Assembly (NCBI RefSeq): GCF_049310905.1
Contig: NZ_JBMEMN010000009.1
Location: 15,534 to 79,533, forward strand
From: Gudongella sp049310905
GTDB lineage: Bacteria > Bacillota > Clostridia > Tissierellales > Tissierellaceae
DNA: 64,000 bases
Reading direction: 5' to 3'
The notes beneath the pieces are model-generated. The model was not told the origin of the DNA and did not search any database. It worked only from the letters and a program-made list of their open reading frames with translations. A program made the translations under genes and the position numbers. Below, piece by piece: positions 42,889 to 52,295 of the stretch (position 1 is its first letter; the number at the start of each line of letters is the position of its first letter).

Positions 42889-45120
42889 ATGAGAAAATCA
42901 ATTGTTATGCTTTTGATTCTGGCTATGATAGTGAGTGGAGGACCATCCTTTGCAGAAATGGATGGGGAAGATGGGTTTATTGCACTTCATCTGGGTAGCC
43001 CGCTTATCTTGTCAGGAGAGGACATAATATCCCTTGATTCGATGAATCCGGGAGTTGTGCCAGTAATACACAATGACAGGACGCTTGTACCCTTAAGAGC
43101 AATTAGTGAGCATTTTGGAGCTTTGGTTAGCTATGAGGCAGACAACAGAGTGGCGAAAATCCAAATTGAAGATGTGGAATTCCTGTTTCCAATAAATGAA
43201 AGCTATTATGAGATTCATGAAACTGGAAAACAGAATCAGAAAGTTCAATTCGATACGGAATCGCTTATAATTAAAGACAGGACAATGGTACCATTAAGGA
43301 TAATTGCAGAAAATATCCTTCAAATGGATGTAGCATATGACAACAGAGTAATCTTTATTGGAAAAAGTCAGGCAAGCATCGATGACCAATTGGTTGAAAG
43401 CATTAAGGCCAAGATTGGTCAAGCGCTAAAGGTAAGTACCAGAGATGAGCTTTTAGCATTGATAGAGAACATGGAAGAATCATCTGGCGAAGAACCTGCA
43501 AGAGAACCAGTATTTGAAAACCAGGCTCCAGCAATGGAAGAAAGTGCGGCAGCTGGGGACAGTGCCAAGGATTTTTCAAATACCAATGAGCAAGTGCAAG
43601 GCATAAATGAAGCTGATATTGTAAAAACCGATGGTGAATTTATTTATGTAGCAACAAGGGATTCCATCAAGATATACAAGGCAAACAACGGAAAACCAGT
43701 GCTTACAGATGAGATGGAAGTCCAAATTGACAAGGCAACTGGGGAATATGTGGAGTTTTCTGAACTGTATATCGATAATGGAAAACTTATAGTACTTGGA
43801 AGAAAAGGAGCCATGGGGAATTGGATTAGACCTATGCCTGAACCAATGCCAACACCTGATATAATGGTTGATTCAATAATGCCATATGGTGGAATTGATT
43901 TTGTATATCTTGGCGTGTACGACATAAATGAAGATGGCAAGATGAGCTTGGTCAAGGAACTTGAAGTTGAGGGTAATCTTTTATCAAGCAGAAAAAATGA
44001 TGAGCACGTTTACCTGGTAGTTAATAAATATATCAATTATTATGGACCATATGCTGAAGAACCTATACCTGTATTCATGGATACAGTGCTAGGATCTGAG
44101 CAAAGGGAAATTCCTGTTGATAGCATACTTTATCATCCAGGAAGGTATTCACCCAATTATCTATTGGTTGCAGCGGTGGATGTAATGGACAAGGATGAAC
44201 CCGCAAATATTGAGGCTTATCTTGGTAGCGGCAGCGAAGTTTATATGAGTGAGAATGCCCTTTATGTAGCGGGAAATGACTATAATTCATTCTGGGGTTC
44301 AGTTACAAATATTGCAAGATTCTCCGTTGAAGGTACCTCTATAGGTTACACTGGAGGAGGTATGGTTGAAGGTACACTGTTGAATCAGTTTTCAATGGAT
44401 GAGCATGAAGGAAACCTTAGACTCGCTACAACCAGCTGGAATCAGGATAGTATTAATGCAGTATATGTGTTGGATAAAAACATGAATCAAATCGGAGCAG
44501 TTGAAAACCTTGCACCAGGTGAGAGAATATTTTCAGCAAGATTTATGGGTGATATGGGCTATGTAGTAACGTTTAGACAAATAGACCCGTTATTTGTAAT
44601 CGATTTGTCAGACCCAGCCAGACCAGTTGTAACAGGCGAGTTGAAGGTTCCTGGTTTTTCAAACTATCTTCACCCAATAAGTCAGGATGTTCTGCTTGGA
44701 ATAGGTCAGGATATTGATGAGAAAACAGGAAGACAGCAGGGTATAAAACTTTCGCTTTTCGATGTTTCTGATTCAGGAAAGCCAAAGGAAATTGGCAATT
44801 TGATATTGGGAGATACAGGCAGCTACGCTGAGGTGCTTCATAATCACAAGGCCTTGATGCTTAAGCAAGAGGATGACCTGATTGCCTTTGATGCAACTCT
44901 GAATTCAATTACAGGAGAACTGACAAGAGAAGCATTTAACGGACTTGTGGTAATAAGAGTTAATGCAGAAGGAGACCTGGAGCTTATAAAAGAAATATCA
45001 AACGAAGGTATATATGGACAAAATGTTAAAAGACCAGTTTATATAGGAGATATTCTGTATTACGTAACAGATGATGGAATAAGATCCTTTGGGTTCAAGG
45101 ACTTTGCAGAAATCAATTAG
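42889..45120 (+). CDS. Secreted beta-propeller protein with copper-amine-oxidase-like N-terminal domain
   Basis: The 743-aa protein has a signal peptide (about residues 1-23), then the stalk-like domain often annotated as copper amine oxidase N-terminal domain, with two VPLRxIxE repeats (TLVPLRAISEHFGA and TMVPLRIIAENIL), and a linker rich in Glu, Ala and Pro (about 190-230). The remainder (about 235-740) is a predicted six-bladed propeller of the Beta_propel family, starting VQGINEADIVKTDGEFIYVAT. No amine-oxidase catalytic domain is present. The protein is expected outside the cell, attached to the wall. Upstream, a perfect TATAAT (42839-42844) lies just after the small dyad ACACT-TT-AGTGT, a possible operator. 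Confidence 0.88.
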   Translation: MRKSIVMLLILAMIVSGGPSFAEMDGEDGFIALHLGSPLILSGEDIISLDSMNPGVVPVIHNDRTLVPLRAISEHFGALVSYEADNRVAKIQIEDVEFLFPINESYYEIHETGKQNQKVQFDTESLIIKDRTMVPLRIIAENILQMDVAYDNRVIFIGKSQASIDDQLVESIKAKIGQALKVSTRDELLALIENMEESSGEEPAREPVFENQAPAMEESAAAGDSAKDFSNTNEQVQGINEADIVKTDGEFIYVATRDSIKIYKANNGKPVLTDEMEVQIDKATGEYVEFSELYIDNGKLIVLGRKGAMGNWIRPMPEPMPTPDIMVDSIMPYGGIDFVYLGVYDINEDGKMSLVKELEVEGNLLSSRKNDEHVYLVVNKYINYYGPYAEEPIPVFMDTVLGSEQREIPVDSILYHPGRYSPNYLLVAAVDVMDKDEPANIEAYLGSGSEVYMSENALYVAGNDYNSFWGSVTNIARFSVEGTSIGYTGGGMVEGTLLNQFSMDEHEGNLRLATTSWNQDSINAVYVLDKNMNQIGAVENLAPGERIFSARFMGDMGYVVTFRQIDPLFVIDLSDPARPVVTGELKVPGFSNYLHPISQDVLLGIGQDIDEKTGRQQGIKLSLFDVSDSGKPKEIGNLILGDTGSYAEVLHNHKALMLKQEDDLIAFDATLNSITGELTREAFNGLVVIRVNAEGDLELIKEISNEGIYGQNVKRPVYIGDILYYVTDDGIRSFGFKDFAEIN

Positions 45121-45127
45121 TGTTTAG

Positions 45128-45170
45128 AATAGCAGCTGCTTGACTTATTATCAGTCTGGCAGCTGCTATT
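45128..45170 (+). terminator. Bidirectional terminator between convergent genes
   Basis: A perfect 12-bp stem (AATAGCAGCTGC at 45128-45139 with GCAGCTGCTATT at 45159-45170) separates the propeller gene on + from the SpoIIE-type gene on -. Confidence 0.88.
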
Positions 45171-45172
45171 AT

Positions 45173-46339
45173 TTAATCGGTATATTCAAAAGAGACACGT
45201 TTTCCAAATAAGTTCAGTTCCTCCATTATTTCTTGGATGATTCTTTCTTTTATCACAAGGTTATCAGGAAATTCAGGACAGGATTTATGTGCTGAATTTA
45301 TGGTCCGACCAATCCAAAATTTAATATGACTGCTGTCCCGAAGAATGATTTGCAATAGTTTTGATACGCCATCGGCTTTTTTAAAAACCGGTTCTTCCAT
45401 ATTGTGATTAAGGAATCGCAATTCATTAAGAGCCATATTCAGTGTCAGCACCCCTTCAGTAACAAGATCGATTCCTTTTATAGAAGCGGTTGGTGGTATG
45501 GAGGGGTCTATATAATCAAGGGTTGTATTAACGCTTCTTCCCAGTTCTCGGGCCACAATATTTGCAGCAGTGCCTCCGCATACAATTTTCCGGCCTGATT
45601 GCTTCATAAACATACTTACAGCATTGCTGTCATCAGTAGTTCTTACAGGAGGACCTGCAAAGATATGTGTCCATATTGGTTTTCTTATCTTTACTGTTAC
45701 AGCACTTGTGTCATCCCCTGGTTTATTGTCATAAAGGTCCCGACATGTGTTTATAAGTCTTCTATTAAGTATCTCAGCTGACGCTATGGACTGTTTTGCC
45801 AAAAACTCCCCCACATGGTGCCACTGCCATCCGTGGTTTAGAATATTGCCCACACCTGCATGAATTACTCCATCTGAGCAGACAGTAATGACATCTTCCA
45901 ATTGAAGCGAGAAATCTGTGACAAGGAGATTCTTGCCTGATGATTCCAATTTTATTTTTTTAGGATTAAGCAATTGATGGTCTCTTATTAGAAATACAGG
46001 GGGGTTGTCAAATTCAATGATTCTTGCGTGAAGACTTTTATCTACCTCCAGAACTGTAAAAGTTGAGTAACCGATGTTCCGTACTTGACACACTGGAAGA
46101 GTCTTTGTTATTGTATCAATTGTCTCGATGAGACCTTCTCCCTTCTGAAGCATGGTGGCCATGATTTTACTGGTCAATGTGGAGAGAATGTTTGCCTTAA
46201 CACCGCTACCCAGACCATCTGCAAGAACCACTATGATTCTGTCATCTGTTTCGAGTATTTCAACATGGTCTCCACATAATTCTTCGCCGAACTTATTGAG
46301 ACTATTGTGGGATATTTCTACAAAGTAAGGTATAGTCAA
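45173..46339 (-). CDS. SpoIIE-type PP2C serine phosphatase
   Basis: The 388-aa cytoplasmic protein has an N-terminal PP2C-like SpoIIE domain with the metal-binding ADGLGSGVKAN motif (about residues 39-49), DVITVCSDGVIHAG and a late GDDTSAVTVKI aspartate pair. The C-terminal ~160 residues are a separate domain of unknown type, with GRKIVCGGTAANIVARELGR. SpoIIE-type enzymes dephosphorylate serine on anti-sigma-factor antagonists or similar partners. The gene start overlaps the HydS-like gene by four bases. This suggests that redox sensing by the iron-sulfur sensor is passed on through dephosphorylation; no anti-sigma partner is in the window. Confidence 0.9.
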   Translation of the reverse strand: MTIPYFVEISHNSLNKFGEELCGDHVEILETDDRIIVVLADGLGSGVKANILSTLTSKIMATMLQKGEGLIETIDTITKTLPVCQVRNIGYSTFTVLEVDKSLHARIIEFDNPPVFLIRDHQLLNPKKIKLESSGKNLLVTDFSLQLEDVITVCSDGVIHAGVGNILNHGWQWHHVGEFLAKQSIASAEILNRRLINTCRDLYDNKPGDDTSAVTVKIRKPIWTHIFAGPPVRTTDDSNAVSMFMKQSGRKIVCGGTAANIVARELGRSVNTTLDYIDPSIPPTASIKGIDLVTEGVLTLNMALNELRFLNHNMEEPVFKKADGVSKLLQIILRDSSHIKFWIGRTINSAHKSCPEFPDNLVIKERIIQEIMEELNLFGKRVSFEYTD

Positions 46340-48066
46340 TTCTTGTCACCACTTTCAGCAAGAACAAGTTTTTTAAGCTTGTTTAGACCAATTTTTGTGT
46401 CAGCAGTTGTCTCCCCAAGGATACTGGCAATCTCTTGAGCAACTCTCATCTGGTTTTCAATTACCTCCTGGCATGTCAGAAGTGTTTCTGCTTTTACTCT
46501 TTCCATTTCTTCTCTAGTCTTTTGAGCTTCTGTTATATCTGTAAATATTGCAATATGGTTTCTGCCTTCAAGTATCTGTACCAGATTCACAATAAAGGTC
46601 TGTTTAGTATCTTCCAGTTCAATTTTTTTACTTATTAAATCTTGCCTTGAGCATATAGCATGGGCAAGAAGAGGATGATTGACCAGTGCTGTTAATGGCA
46701 GATAGTCAATTTTGATTGAATCGCTGTTGAAGAACTTTCTAAATGAAGGGTTGATTTCAACAAAACAATAGTCATTGTCAAGTATACAGATCGCGTTTGG
46801 GCTGGTTTCAAATATTATGGATTGGAGCCCTTCTGCTTTTTTTCTCAGGTAATCCATGCACATATGTATATCAGAGTATCCTCTGCTGACAGCAACCGCT
46901 TTTTCATAGCAGGTTGAATACCCGCATGCTCCGCAATCAATTCTGTCTCTTTCTGTAATCTTCCCCATCTCATTAAGGACTTCATCTATCTCTTCTTGTG
47001 ATACGAATTTTTGATTGGATGGTTTCGATGTAAATGTATGAAAAAGATAATCATTTTTTATGATAATTGGAACTTCATAATATTCTTGCTTTCGATTATC
47101 ACTGGTTCTCTGGATATATTTGTTTAGATTACTAACTCTCTTATAGAAACCAGGAGCAGTCTTAGGAATATCTGGTCCATTCATGCAACTTCCTGCACAG
47201 ATGTTAAGCTCAGCGCAGAAGCCGTTAATCTCATTGGATTCAACTGACTTGAGGAAATCCATGCATGCTTCAATACCATCAACATGAATATACTTATATT
47301 TGGGATTAATTCTTGTCTTCAGGTCTTTTCTCCAGAGACTTCCTCCAAGTGGATATGCCTTGCCACGCTGGGTGGAAGGAGTGTCAAAACTTGAACCGTG
47401 GAGGTTTTTCAAGTCTACATTTTCATCCTCAAGCCATTTTTCAAGCTCCCTGAAAGTAATGACATAATCAATGCTGTCGTCATAATCCATGGCCTCAGCT
47501 TTTTTTGCTAGGCAAGGTCCAATAAAGACTATCTTGGAGTCTTCTGGGTACCTACTCTTGATGTCATAACCGTGGGCAATCATGGGAGATATAACCGGGA
47601 TTACCTGGCTAATGGCATCGGGATAATAGTGTTCTATGAGAGTGTTGCTTGAGGGACAACAGCTTGTAATAAGATTTGGGGCAGTTCCTTCAGAGATTAT
47701 TCTCTCATAATCCATAGATACTATCTCAGCACCTCTTGCGGTCTCTTCAACTTTGCTAAACCCAAGTTTTTTAAGAGCCGTCGCCATTTGATTGGGATGA
47801 TGCATATTGAATGAGCCTGCAAATGATGGAGCAAGTGAAACTATAACATTGCCACTTTTTTTCACAAGAGCACGTACTATGTCGATATCCAGATGGATAC
47901 TCAACGCACCAGAGCTGCACCCCATTTGGCACAAACCACATTTTATACAGGATTCCTCAATGATATATCTTCTGTGACTGTTGAAAGATATTGACTTTGT
48001 TGGGCAGGTTCTAAGACACTTGTAACATTCTTCACATTTATCTATATCAAAATCTATAAAACTCAT
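46336..48066 (-). CDS. [FeFe]-hydrogenase-like sensor with Fe-S and PAS domains (HydS-type)
   Basis: The 576-aa protein has two N-terminal 4Fe-4S motifs (CEECYKCLRTCP at about residues 11-22 and CIKCGLCQMGC at 40-50), then an H-cluster-like domain with TSCCPS (C136, C137), GPCLAKKAEA (C185) and NICAGSCMNGP (C290, C294). Next come a 4Fe-4S domain of the CGACGYSTC type (about 378-386) and a PAS domain (about 412-520) with a short coiled-coil tail. The layout is that of group C sensory hydrogenases, not catalytic HydA: MPCTAKK and the FMACPGGC motif are replaced. It probably senses H2 or redox state in the cytoplasm. It sits between a 2Fe-2S ferredoxin gene and the SpoIIE phosphatase, with four-base overlaps on both sides. 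Confidence 0.9.
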   Translation of the reverse strand: MSFIDFDIDKCEECYKCLRTCPTKSISFNSHRRYIIEESCIKCGLCQMGCSSGALSIHLDIDIVRALVKKSGNVIVSLAPSFAGSFNMHHPNQMATALKKLGFSKVEETARGAEIVSMDYERIISEGTAPNLITSCCPSSNTLIEHYYPDAISQVIPVISPMIAHGYDIKSRYPEDSKIVFIGPCLAKKAEAMDYDDSIDYVITFRELEKWLEDENVDLKNLHGSSFDTPSTQRGKAYPLGGSLWRKDLKTRINPKYKYIHVDGIEACMDFLKSVESNEINGFCAELNICAGSCMNGPDIPKTAPGFYKRVSNLNKYIQRTSDNRKQEYYEVPIIIKNDYLFHTFTSKPSNQKFVSQEEIDEVLNEMGKITERDRIDCGACGYSTCYEKAVAVSRGYSDIHMCMDYLRKKAEGLQSIIFETSPNAICILDNDYCFVEINPSFRKFFNSDSIKIDYLPLTALVNHPLLAHAICSRQDLISKKIELEDTKQTFIVNLVQILEGRNHIAIFTDITEAQKTREEMERVKAETLLTCQEVIENQMRVAQEIASILGETTADTKIGLNKLKKLVLAESGDKN

Positions 48067-48308
48067 AGTGAGCTACCTTCATGGAGGCTTATAATAAATT
48101 CCAGTGCAGAGTCCGGAGTAACCGAGTGAATCTTGTTATAATCATATTGTACTGAAACTGCTTCTGAGCAGCTTCCAAGACAAAATGCTGATTTTAGTAC
48201 AATCTGGTCTTGAAGGCTGTTTTCTATGATATAATTCTTGAAAACTTCAATCACATTATATGAACCTTTGATATGGCAGGCACTGCCAATACATACATTT
48301 ACTTCCAT
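48063..48308 (-). CDS. Thioredoxin-like [2Fe-2S] ferredoxin
   Basis: The 81-aa protein is a stand-alone NuoE-like fold with four cluster cysteines in the pattern CIGSAC (C6 and C11) and CLGSC (C43 and C47). It is much shorter than NuoE/HydC subunits, which carry an extra helical domain. RBS AAGGAG is upstream on the minus strand. It is the first gene of the redox-sensor trio and overlaps the sensor gene by four bases, so it probably transfers electrons to or from that sensor. Confidence 0.9.
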   Translation of the reverse strand: MEVNVCIGSACHIKGSYNVIEVFKNYIIENSLQDQIVLKSAFCLGSCSEAVSVQYDYNKIHSVTPDSALEFIISLHEGSSL

Positions 48309-48330
48309 CTGAACTTTCTCCTTTCACAAT

Positions 48331-48376
48331 AAAATAAGGAATTGTGCATGTTAATAATATCACAACCCCTTATTTT
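48331..48376 (-). terminator. Long hairpin terminator after the DUF2207 gene
   Basis: Two 16-base arms (48331-48346 and 48361-48376) match at 14 positions; on the minus-strand RNA the two others are G-U pairs, so the stem is continuous. Its 3' arm ends in a U-rich stretch. It lies 27 bases after the DUF2207 stop and 23 bases before the ferredoxin start, so it might also overlap that gene's promoter. Confidence 0.7.
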
Positions 48377-48402
48377 ATACAATCAATATGAAATAAATAC
48401 TT

Positions 48403-50307
48403 TTACCAGCCGCCACCACCGCCACCGCCGGAACCGCCACCGGAACTTCCTCCTCCAAAGCTTCCACCGCCAGTTTTAGCCGGGCTTGATGCCATTGTCT
48501 TGCCAACTGATTTAGTAGTTGAATCCATTCTACTGACAAAGAAAGGTGCAGAAAATGCTCTGCCTGAGTTGGTTTGATACCAGTCAGGACTGTTCATTGT
48601 GATTCCTTCGAAATTCTTCGCCCACTGGTCAGTTACACCAAGTACCATTGCATAAGGGAGTATGTGATAAAAATACTCGGGATCCTCATCAACCAATAGC
48701 TTGATTCTGTCCCTTTCTGCCTTTTCAATAAAGTTCTTGAGGCCCAATAGGTGCTGCATCCACTCGATGCCCTTTTTGGTTCTTTTATGTGCCAGGGGTG
48801 AAAGGAAAATCACTGTGATTCCTATTGCATAACCAATTAGATATATTGTACTAGCCTCAGTTATATAAAGAAGTAATAAGGATATTGCAATTGGAACAAT
48901 AGCAGTAAATATTCCTGTAAATAGAGTCTTGAATTTCTCAGCAGGCATTTTGGTTTTTATGCCGGCAAACTGATGTGCTGATACAGAGAGAAAGACTCCC
49001 AAAACAATACCGCCGATTATTGCAAAAACTGTTACTAGGCCTGGGCTATAAGGGTTCATCTCATTGAACAGACCAAGGAATACCAGTATAAATGCTAACA
49101 CACCCAGGGCTGACATGCCCAAAGCGGCAAGTTTGCCTGACTTAGACAGGAATCTACGATTGTCAAAGGAATTCACAAGCTCGCTTTTTACTGCTCCAAG
49201 AGTTATATAAAAACTCTCCTTAAGCTGATCCACCTCAACCACATCGTCAATGGCATAGGTGTCAAACAGATCGTTGAAGTAGACGTTTTCAAATCTTTTC
49301 GTCCCCGAAGGGAGAGGCTTTAGTTTCTCAAGCTTAAGGGAGGTATTCGTTTTCTTGAATATCAGTCCTTTTTCATCTTCTTCTTCAATTATCCTTATAT
49401 AACCTTTATCAGCCCAGTATATTAGCATGGAAGTAAGATCATAAGGATCGATTCGATTATCATAGACATATCCGATTTCAGCAGGAGTAAGATCCTCTGG
49501 AGGATAGAATTCCACTGTCGGATAAATGGGGTCATCTCTTCCAAATTTGAATAATAAGCCCATTGCACCCAATAATAAAAGTGGAAAAAGAACAAAATAG
49601 GATCTGGTAAATGTTCTGATACCTTGTCCATCAGGCTCGACTTCACTGAAATACCCTTCCTCTAATGGAAGTGCTATTGTCAAGGCTTGTCCGGGCGATA
49701 TGGTCTGGTTGTATTGTCCGGTGATGGTATTGCCATTTACAGTGTAATCGACCTGTGCGGCTCCCGTAGAGCCTGTATAACCTGCAGTGAAGTTAATATC
49801 CTCCTCATTGAAGTCCTTGGGCATTGTTATTGAAAAAAGTGTCTTGTGAATGGGAATTTCCCATTGGTCACCGACTAGATTGAAGTATAGCTCATCCATA
49901 TCCGGATCAAGGTCATCACCAATATTGTAGACATAATTTACAGTATAGTATTCGATAGGACTTGCATATTCATCAGGATCTCCGATCCTAAGGGAAAGGA
50001 AGTCTCCTTCTCTGGAGGATTGAAACTCATGACCAATAACATCAACATCCTCAATTTTTACGGGTTTTCCAAAATATGTCCTGGTGGGAATATCCCTGAA
50101 TATTCCATGCATATCTGAACGATTAAATTGTACTGTAAGCTCTTCACTGATTCGGTAGGAATTATCATCCATAACATCCATCTGTATGTCCAATTCAGAA
50201 ATTTCCAGGTCATAGGCTGATGCATTGGAAACCTGGGGAAACAAAACAGTAGCAGTTAGAATCAGCAGAAGCAGCAATAGTTTTATATTAAAATTCGACC
50301 TTAACAT
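48403..50307 (-). CDS. DUF2207 membrane protein with Gly/Ser-rich C-terminus
   Basis: The ATG at 50307 gives a signal peptide (LLLLLLILTATVLFP, cleavage after about residue 28) and has GGAG upstream; an in-frame start at 50358 adds a hydrophilic N-terminus and is rejected. The 634-aa protein has an extracytoplasmic DUF2207 domain (to about residue 215), a helix (about 232-250), a cytoplasmic region with PAEIGYVYDNRIDPYDLTSMLIYWADKGYIRI resembling a winged-helix fold, further helices (about 395-500), and an ending that is almost only Gly, Ser and Phe plus a final Trp. The start overlaps the LemA gene by 20 bases. Function unknown; the Gly-rich tail is common in the family. Confidence 0.9.
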   Translation of the reverse strand: MLRSNFNIKLLLLLLILTATVLFPQVSNASAYDLEISELDIQMDVMDDNSYRISEELTVQFNRSDMHGIFRDIPTRTYFGKPVKIEDVDVIGHEFQSSREGDFLSLRIGDPDEYASPIEYYTVNYVYNIGDDLDPDMDELYFNLVGDQWEIPIHKTLFSITMPKDFNEEDINFTAGYTGSTGAAQVDYTVNGNTITGQYNQTISPGQALTIALPLEEGYFSEVEPDGQGIRTFTRSYFVLFPLLLLGAMGLLFKFGRDDPIYPTVEFYPPEDLTPAEIGYVYDNRIDPYDLTSMLIYWADKGYIRIIEEEDEKGLIFKKTNTSLKLEKLKPLPSGTKRFENVYFNDLFDTYAIDDVVEVDQLKESFYITLGAVKSELVNSFDNRRFLSKSGKLAALGMSALGVLAFILVFLGLFNEMNPYSPGLVTVFAIIGGIVLGVFLSVSAHQFAGIKTKMPAEKFKTLFTGIFTAIVPIAISLLLLYITEASTIYLIGYAIGITVIFLSPLAHKRTKKGIEWMQHLLGLKNFIEKAERDRIKLLVDEDPEYFYHILPYAMVLGVTDQWAKNFEGITMNSPDWYQTNSGRAFSAPFFVSRMDSTTKSVGKTMASSPAKTGGGSFGGGSSGGGSGGGGGGGW

Positions 50308-50836
50308 TTTCTCGCTCCGTTTCAATAGCTTCAAAGTAGGTTCCTCTTGTGAATCCAAACATCATGGCGACAATATTGGATGGGAAGGACTCAACCTTTG
50401 TGTTCAATGTCTTAACCACTGCATTGTAGTATTTTCTTGATTGAGCAATATCTTCTTCAACCTTTTGCAATTGTCTTTGAAGATCAAGAAATTGAGTATC
50501 AGCCTTTAATTCAGGATAGTTTTCGCTTAGGGCAAATAATGATTTCAAAGTCCCTGCCAGCATGTTTTCTGAAGCTTGTTTTTCTTCGATTGTAGTTGCA
50601 TTCATTGCCTGTGATCTTGCTTCAACAATTTTTTGGAAAGTCTCCCTTTCATGTGTCGCATAACCCTTGACCGTTTCAACAAGGTTAGGAATCAGGTCAT
50701 AGCGTTTTTTTAGATAGACATCCATAGTTGCGAATGCCTCTTCTACAGCATTTCTAATTGTAATAAAACCGTTGTAGGTGCTGAATACATAGATTCCCAA
50801 TAATAGTATAATACCACCAGTTATCCAAAAAACCAT
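50288..50836 (-). CDS. lemA: LemA family protein
   Basis: The ATG at 50836 has GAGGAG seven bases upstream on the minus strand; a longer in-frame start at 50989 would overlap the next gene. The 182-aa protein has one N-terminal helix (about residues 2-18) and the LemA core, with TYNGFITIRNAVEEAFATMDVYLKKRYDLIPNLVETVKGYA and YNAVVKTLNTKVESFPSNIVAMMFGF. LemA proteins form membrane-attached helical bundles and occur beside DUF2207 or peptidase genes; the role is unknown. It overlaps the DUF2207 gene by 20 bases, so both are translated together. Confidence 0.93.
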   Translation of the reverse strand: MVFWITGGIILLLGIYVFSTYNGFITIRNAVEEAFATMDVYLKKRYDLIPNLVETVKGYATHERETFQKIVEARSQAMNATTIEEKQASENMLAGTLKSLFALSENYPELKADTQFLDLQRQLQKVEEDIAQSRKYYNAVVKTLNTKVESFPSNIVAMMFGFTRGTYFEAIETERENVKVEF

Positions 50837-50945
50837 AATATCACTCCTCATTGTTATATTTGTGTTTATTATACCACTTCCAAGCTTCTGATAATATAAG
50901 TATATTGAAGGGATACCCAATTTAAGGTATCCCCAACAGTTTAAA

Positions 50946-51905
50946 TCATCTTTTTCTAAAAATAGCCCTAAAGTGTTTAAATACCTCAATTAAGGTAATT
51001 ACGATTATCGCGGCAAGTCCGATTTTCAGACCTAAATTAACACCTGTTTCTATACCTAGTATTTCCTCCTGTGTAAGGCCTGGTATATCAGAAAAATCCA
51101 TTAGATTAGGAGTAAGTGCTAGGATGGCAAATATTCCTATACCCGCAAGATCAAGTGCAATTGATAGAAGGCGTGTAACTATATTCCAGCTTCTCTTGAT
51201 AAGCAAGTATAAATTAAGCAACAAACTCAATCCCAAGGTTAGGTTGATCCATAGGATATAGGGTGCTAGGGCTTCATAATTTATAAAAACAAAAGTTATG
51301 TCTTCATATATCCTGGGCAAAGCTGATCCATGATTTAGAAATGCCAGAAATAAGAGAATAAAGATAGACTCAAAAATCAAATCTGTTACCTTGACCCGAT
51401 TGGTTGCTTCAGGTGGTGAGTCCAATGACTCTAGGCTCCATTTTTCATCTTTGTCATCAAAAGGTGATGAACCACTATCATCATATCTCTCTACAAGTGA
51501 AAATATTATGGTCACAATTCCAACCGCTACCAAACCTCCATTCCATAAACCTCCTAAAAATGAAAGCAAGGACATTATAAGGTTTCCGTCTGCAATAAAT
51601 TTAATGATCGAAACTACAGCCATTCCTATTGAAATTCCCAGAAGTGCTATTTTCACTACTAGAAGATATGTGTCAATATACTGGGGTCCGATTAAATATC
51701 TTGGCTTGTCAAGGTAACTTTGTGCAACTTTTTTAGGATTTCCCATATTGTATAGGGCATCAGCAATTTCATTTTCAGTGTATTCTCTTTTTCCATAATT
51801 TTCTTCAAGATATTCATAGATATTTGCTTCTACATTTTTTAGGATGTCATCTCTTTGTGAAGGTGGAAGATACTTTCCAATGGCATACAAGTAATTCTTA
51901 ATCAT
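50946..51905 (-). CDS. HAAS-domain (DUF1700-type) membrane protein
   Basis: The second ATG (51905) is preferred because GGAGGAG is six bases ahead of it. The ~319-aa protein begins with a HAAS helical domain (about residues 1-75, with YLPPSQRDDILKNVEANIYEYLEENYG and YNMGNPKKVAQSYLDKPRYLIGP), followed by seven or so membrane helices. HAAS domains are typically encoded next to PadR regulators and are thought to link them to membrane permease-like proteins. Here the PadR gene overlaps the start by eight bases. Function unknown. Confidence 0.88.
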   Translation of the reverse strand: MIKNYLYAIGKYLPPSQRDDILKNVEANIYEYLEENYGKREYTENEIADALYNMGNPKKVAQSYLDKPRYLIGPQYIDTYLLVVKIALLGISIGMAVVSIIKFIADGNLIMSLLSFLGGLWNGGLVAVGIVTIIFSLVERYDDSGSSPFDDKDEKWSLESLDSPPEATNRVKVTDLIFESIFILLFLAFLNHGSALPRIYEDITFVFINYEALAPYILWINLTLGLSLLLNLYLLIKRSWNIVTRLLSIALDLAGIGIFAILALTPNLMDFSDIPGLTQEEILGIETGVNLGLKIGLAAIIVITLIEVFKHFRAIFRKR

Positions 51906-52245
51906 TTTCATCTCCTCCTATCAAACTTCCAAGAACTTTGTTCAGACTGTTCCATTCAGATATTAAATCTTCTCTAACAGAAATCCCCAATGTACTGATT
52001 TTGTAGTATCGTCTTGGACGGTTCCCTTCAACCTCCCAGATGGATTCAAGCATTTCCTGTTTTTCAAGTCTTCTGAGCAAAGGGTAAAGGGTGTTTTGAT
52101 CAATTTGCAATCCCTTCTCCTCAAGTATTCCCATTAGAGAGTATCCGTATTGTGGCTCATCCAGTTGTGTTAGAACTGCCAGTACAAGAGTCCCGCGCTT
52201 CATTTCCTGTTGTAGATTATTAAATAATTCCTCATGTGTGCTCAT
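51898..52245 (-). CDS. PadR-family transcriptional regulator
   Basis: The 115-aa protein is a short PadR regulator with winged helix GTLVLAVLTQLDEPQYGYSLMGILEEKG, then IDQNTLYPLLRRLEKQEMLESIWEVEGNRPRRYYKIS and a C-terminal dimerisation helix. PadR proteins repress nearby membrane or export genes. Upstream, the promoter contains a dyad matching PadR-type sites, so autoregulation of the PadR-HAAS pair is likely. RBS AGGAGG is on the minus strand. Confidence 0.93.
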   Translation of the reverse strand: MSTHEELFNNLQQEMKRGTLVLAVLTQLDEPQYGYSLMGILEEKGLQIDQNTLYPLLRRLEKQEMLESIWEVEGNRPRRYYKISTLGISVREDLISEWNSLNKVLGSLIGGDEND

Positions 52246-52265
52246 AGGACACCTCCTTTGTCTAT

Positions 52266-52295
52266 ATTATAGTGTACGATACACACTAATGTCAA
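52266..52295 (-). promoter_or_regulatory. padR promoter with embedded palindromic operator
   Basis: On the minus strand TTGACA (52295-52290) and TATAAT (52271-52266) are both perfect, with 18 bases between. The spacer contains the dyad TAGTGT-N7-ACACTA (52270-52288), placed exactly where a bound PadR dimer would block RNA polymerase. PadR sites in other bacteria are dyads of similar size. Confidence 0.8.

Noticed and set aside
42889..43400. Copper amine oxidase
   Set aside because: Only the small N-terminal stalk-like repeats are present; the catalytic domain with its topaquinone tyrosine is absent.
50836..50989. Longer N-terminus of LemA
   Set aside because: It would overlap the upstream HAAS gene, has no RBS and the normal LemA start with its helix is at 50836.
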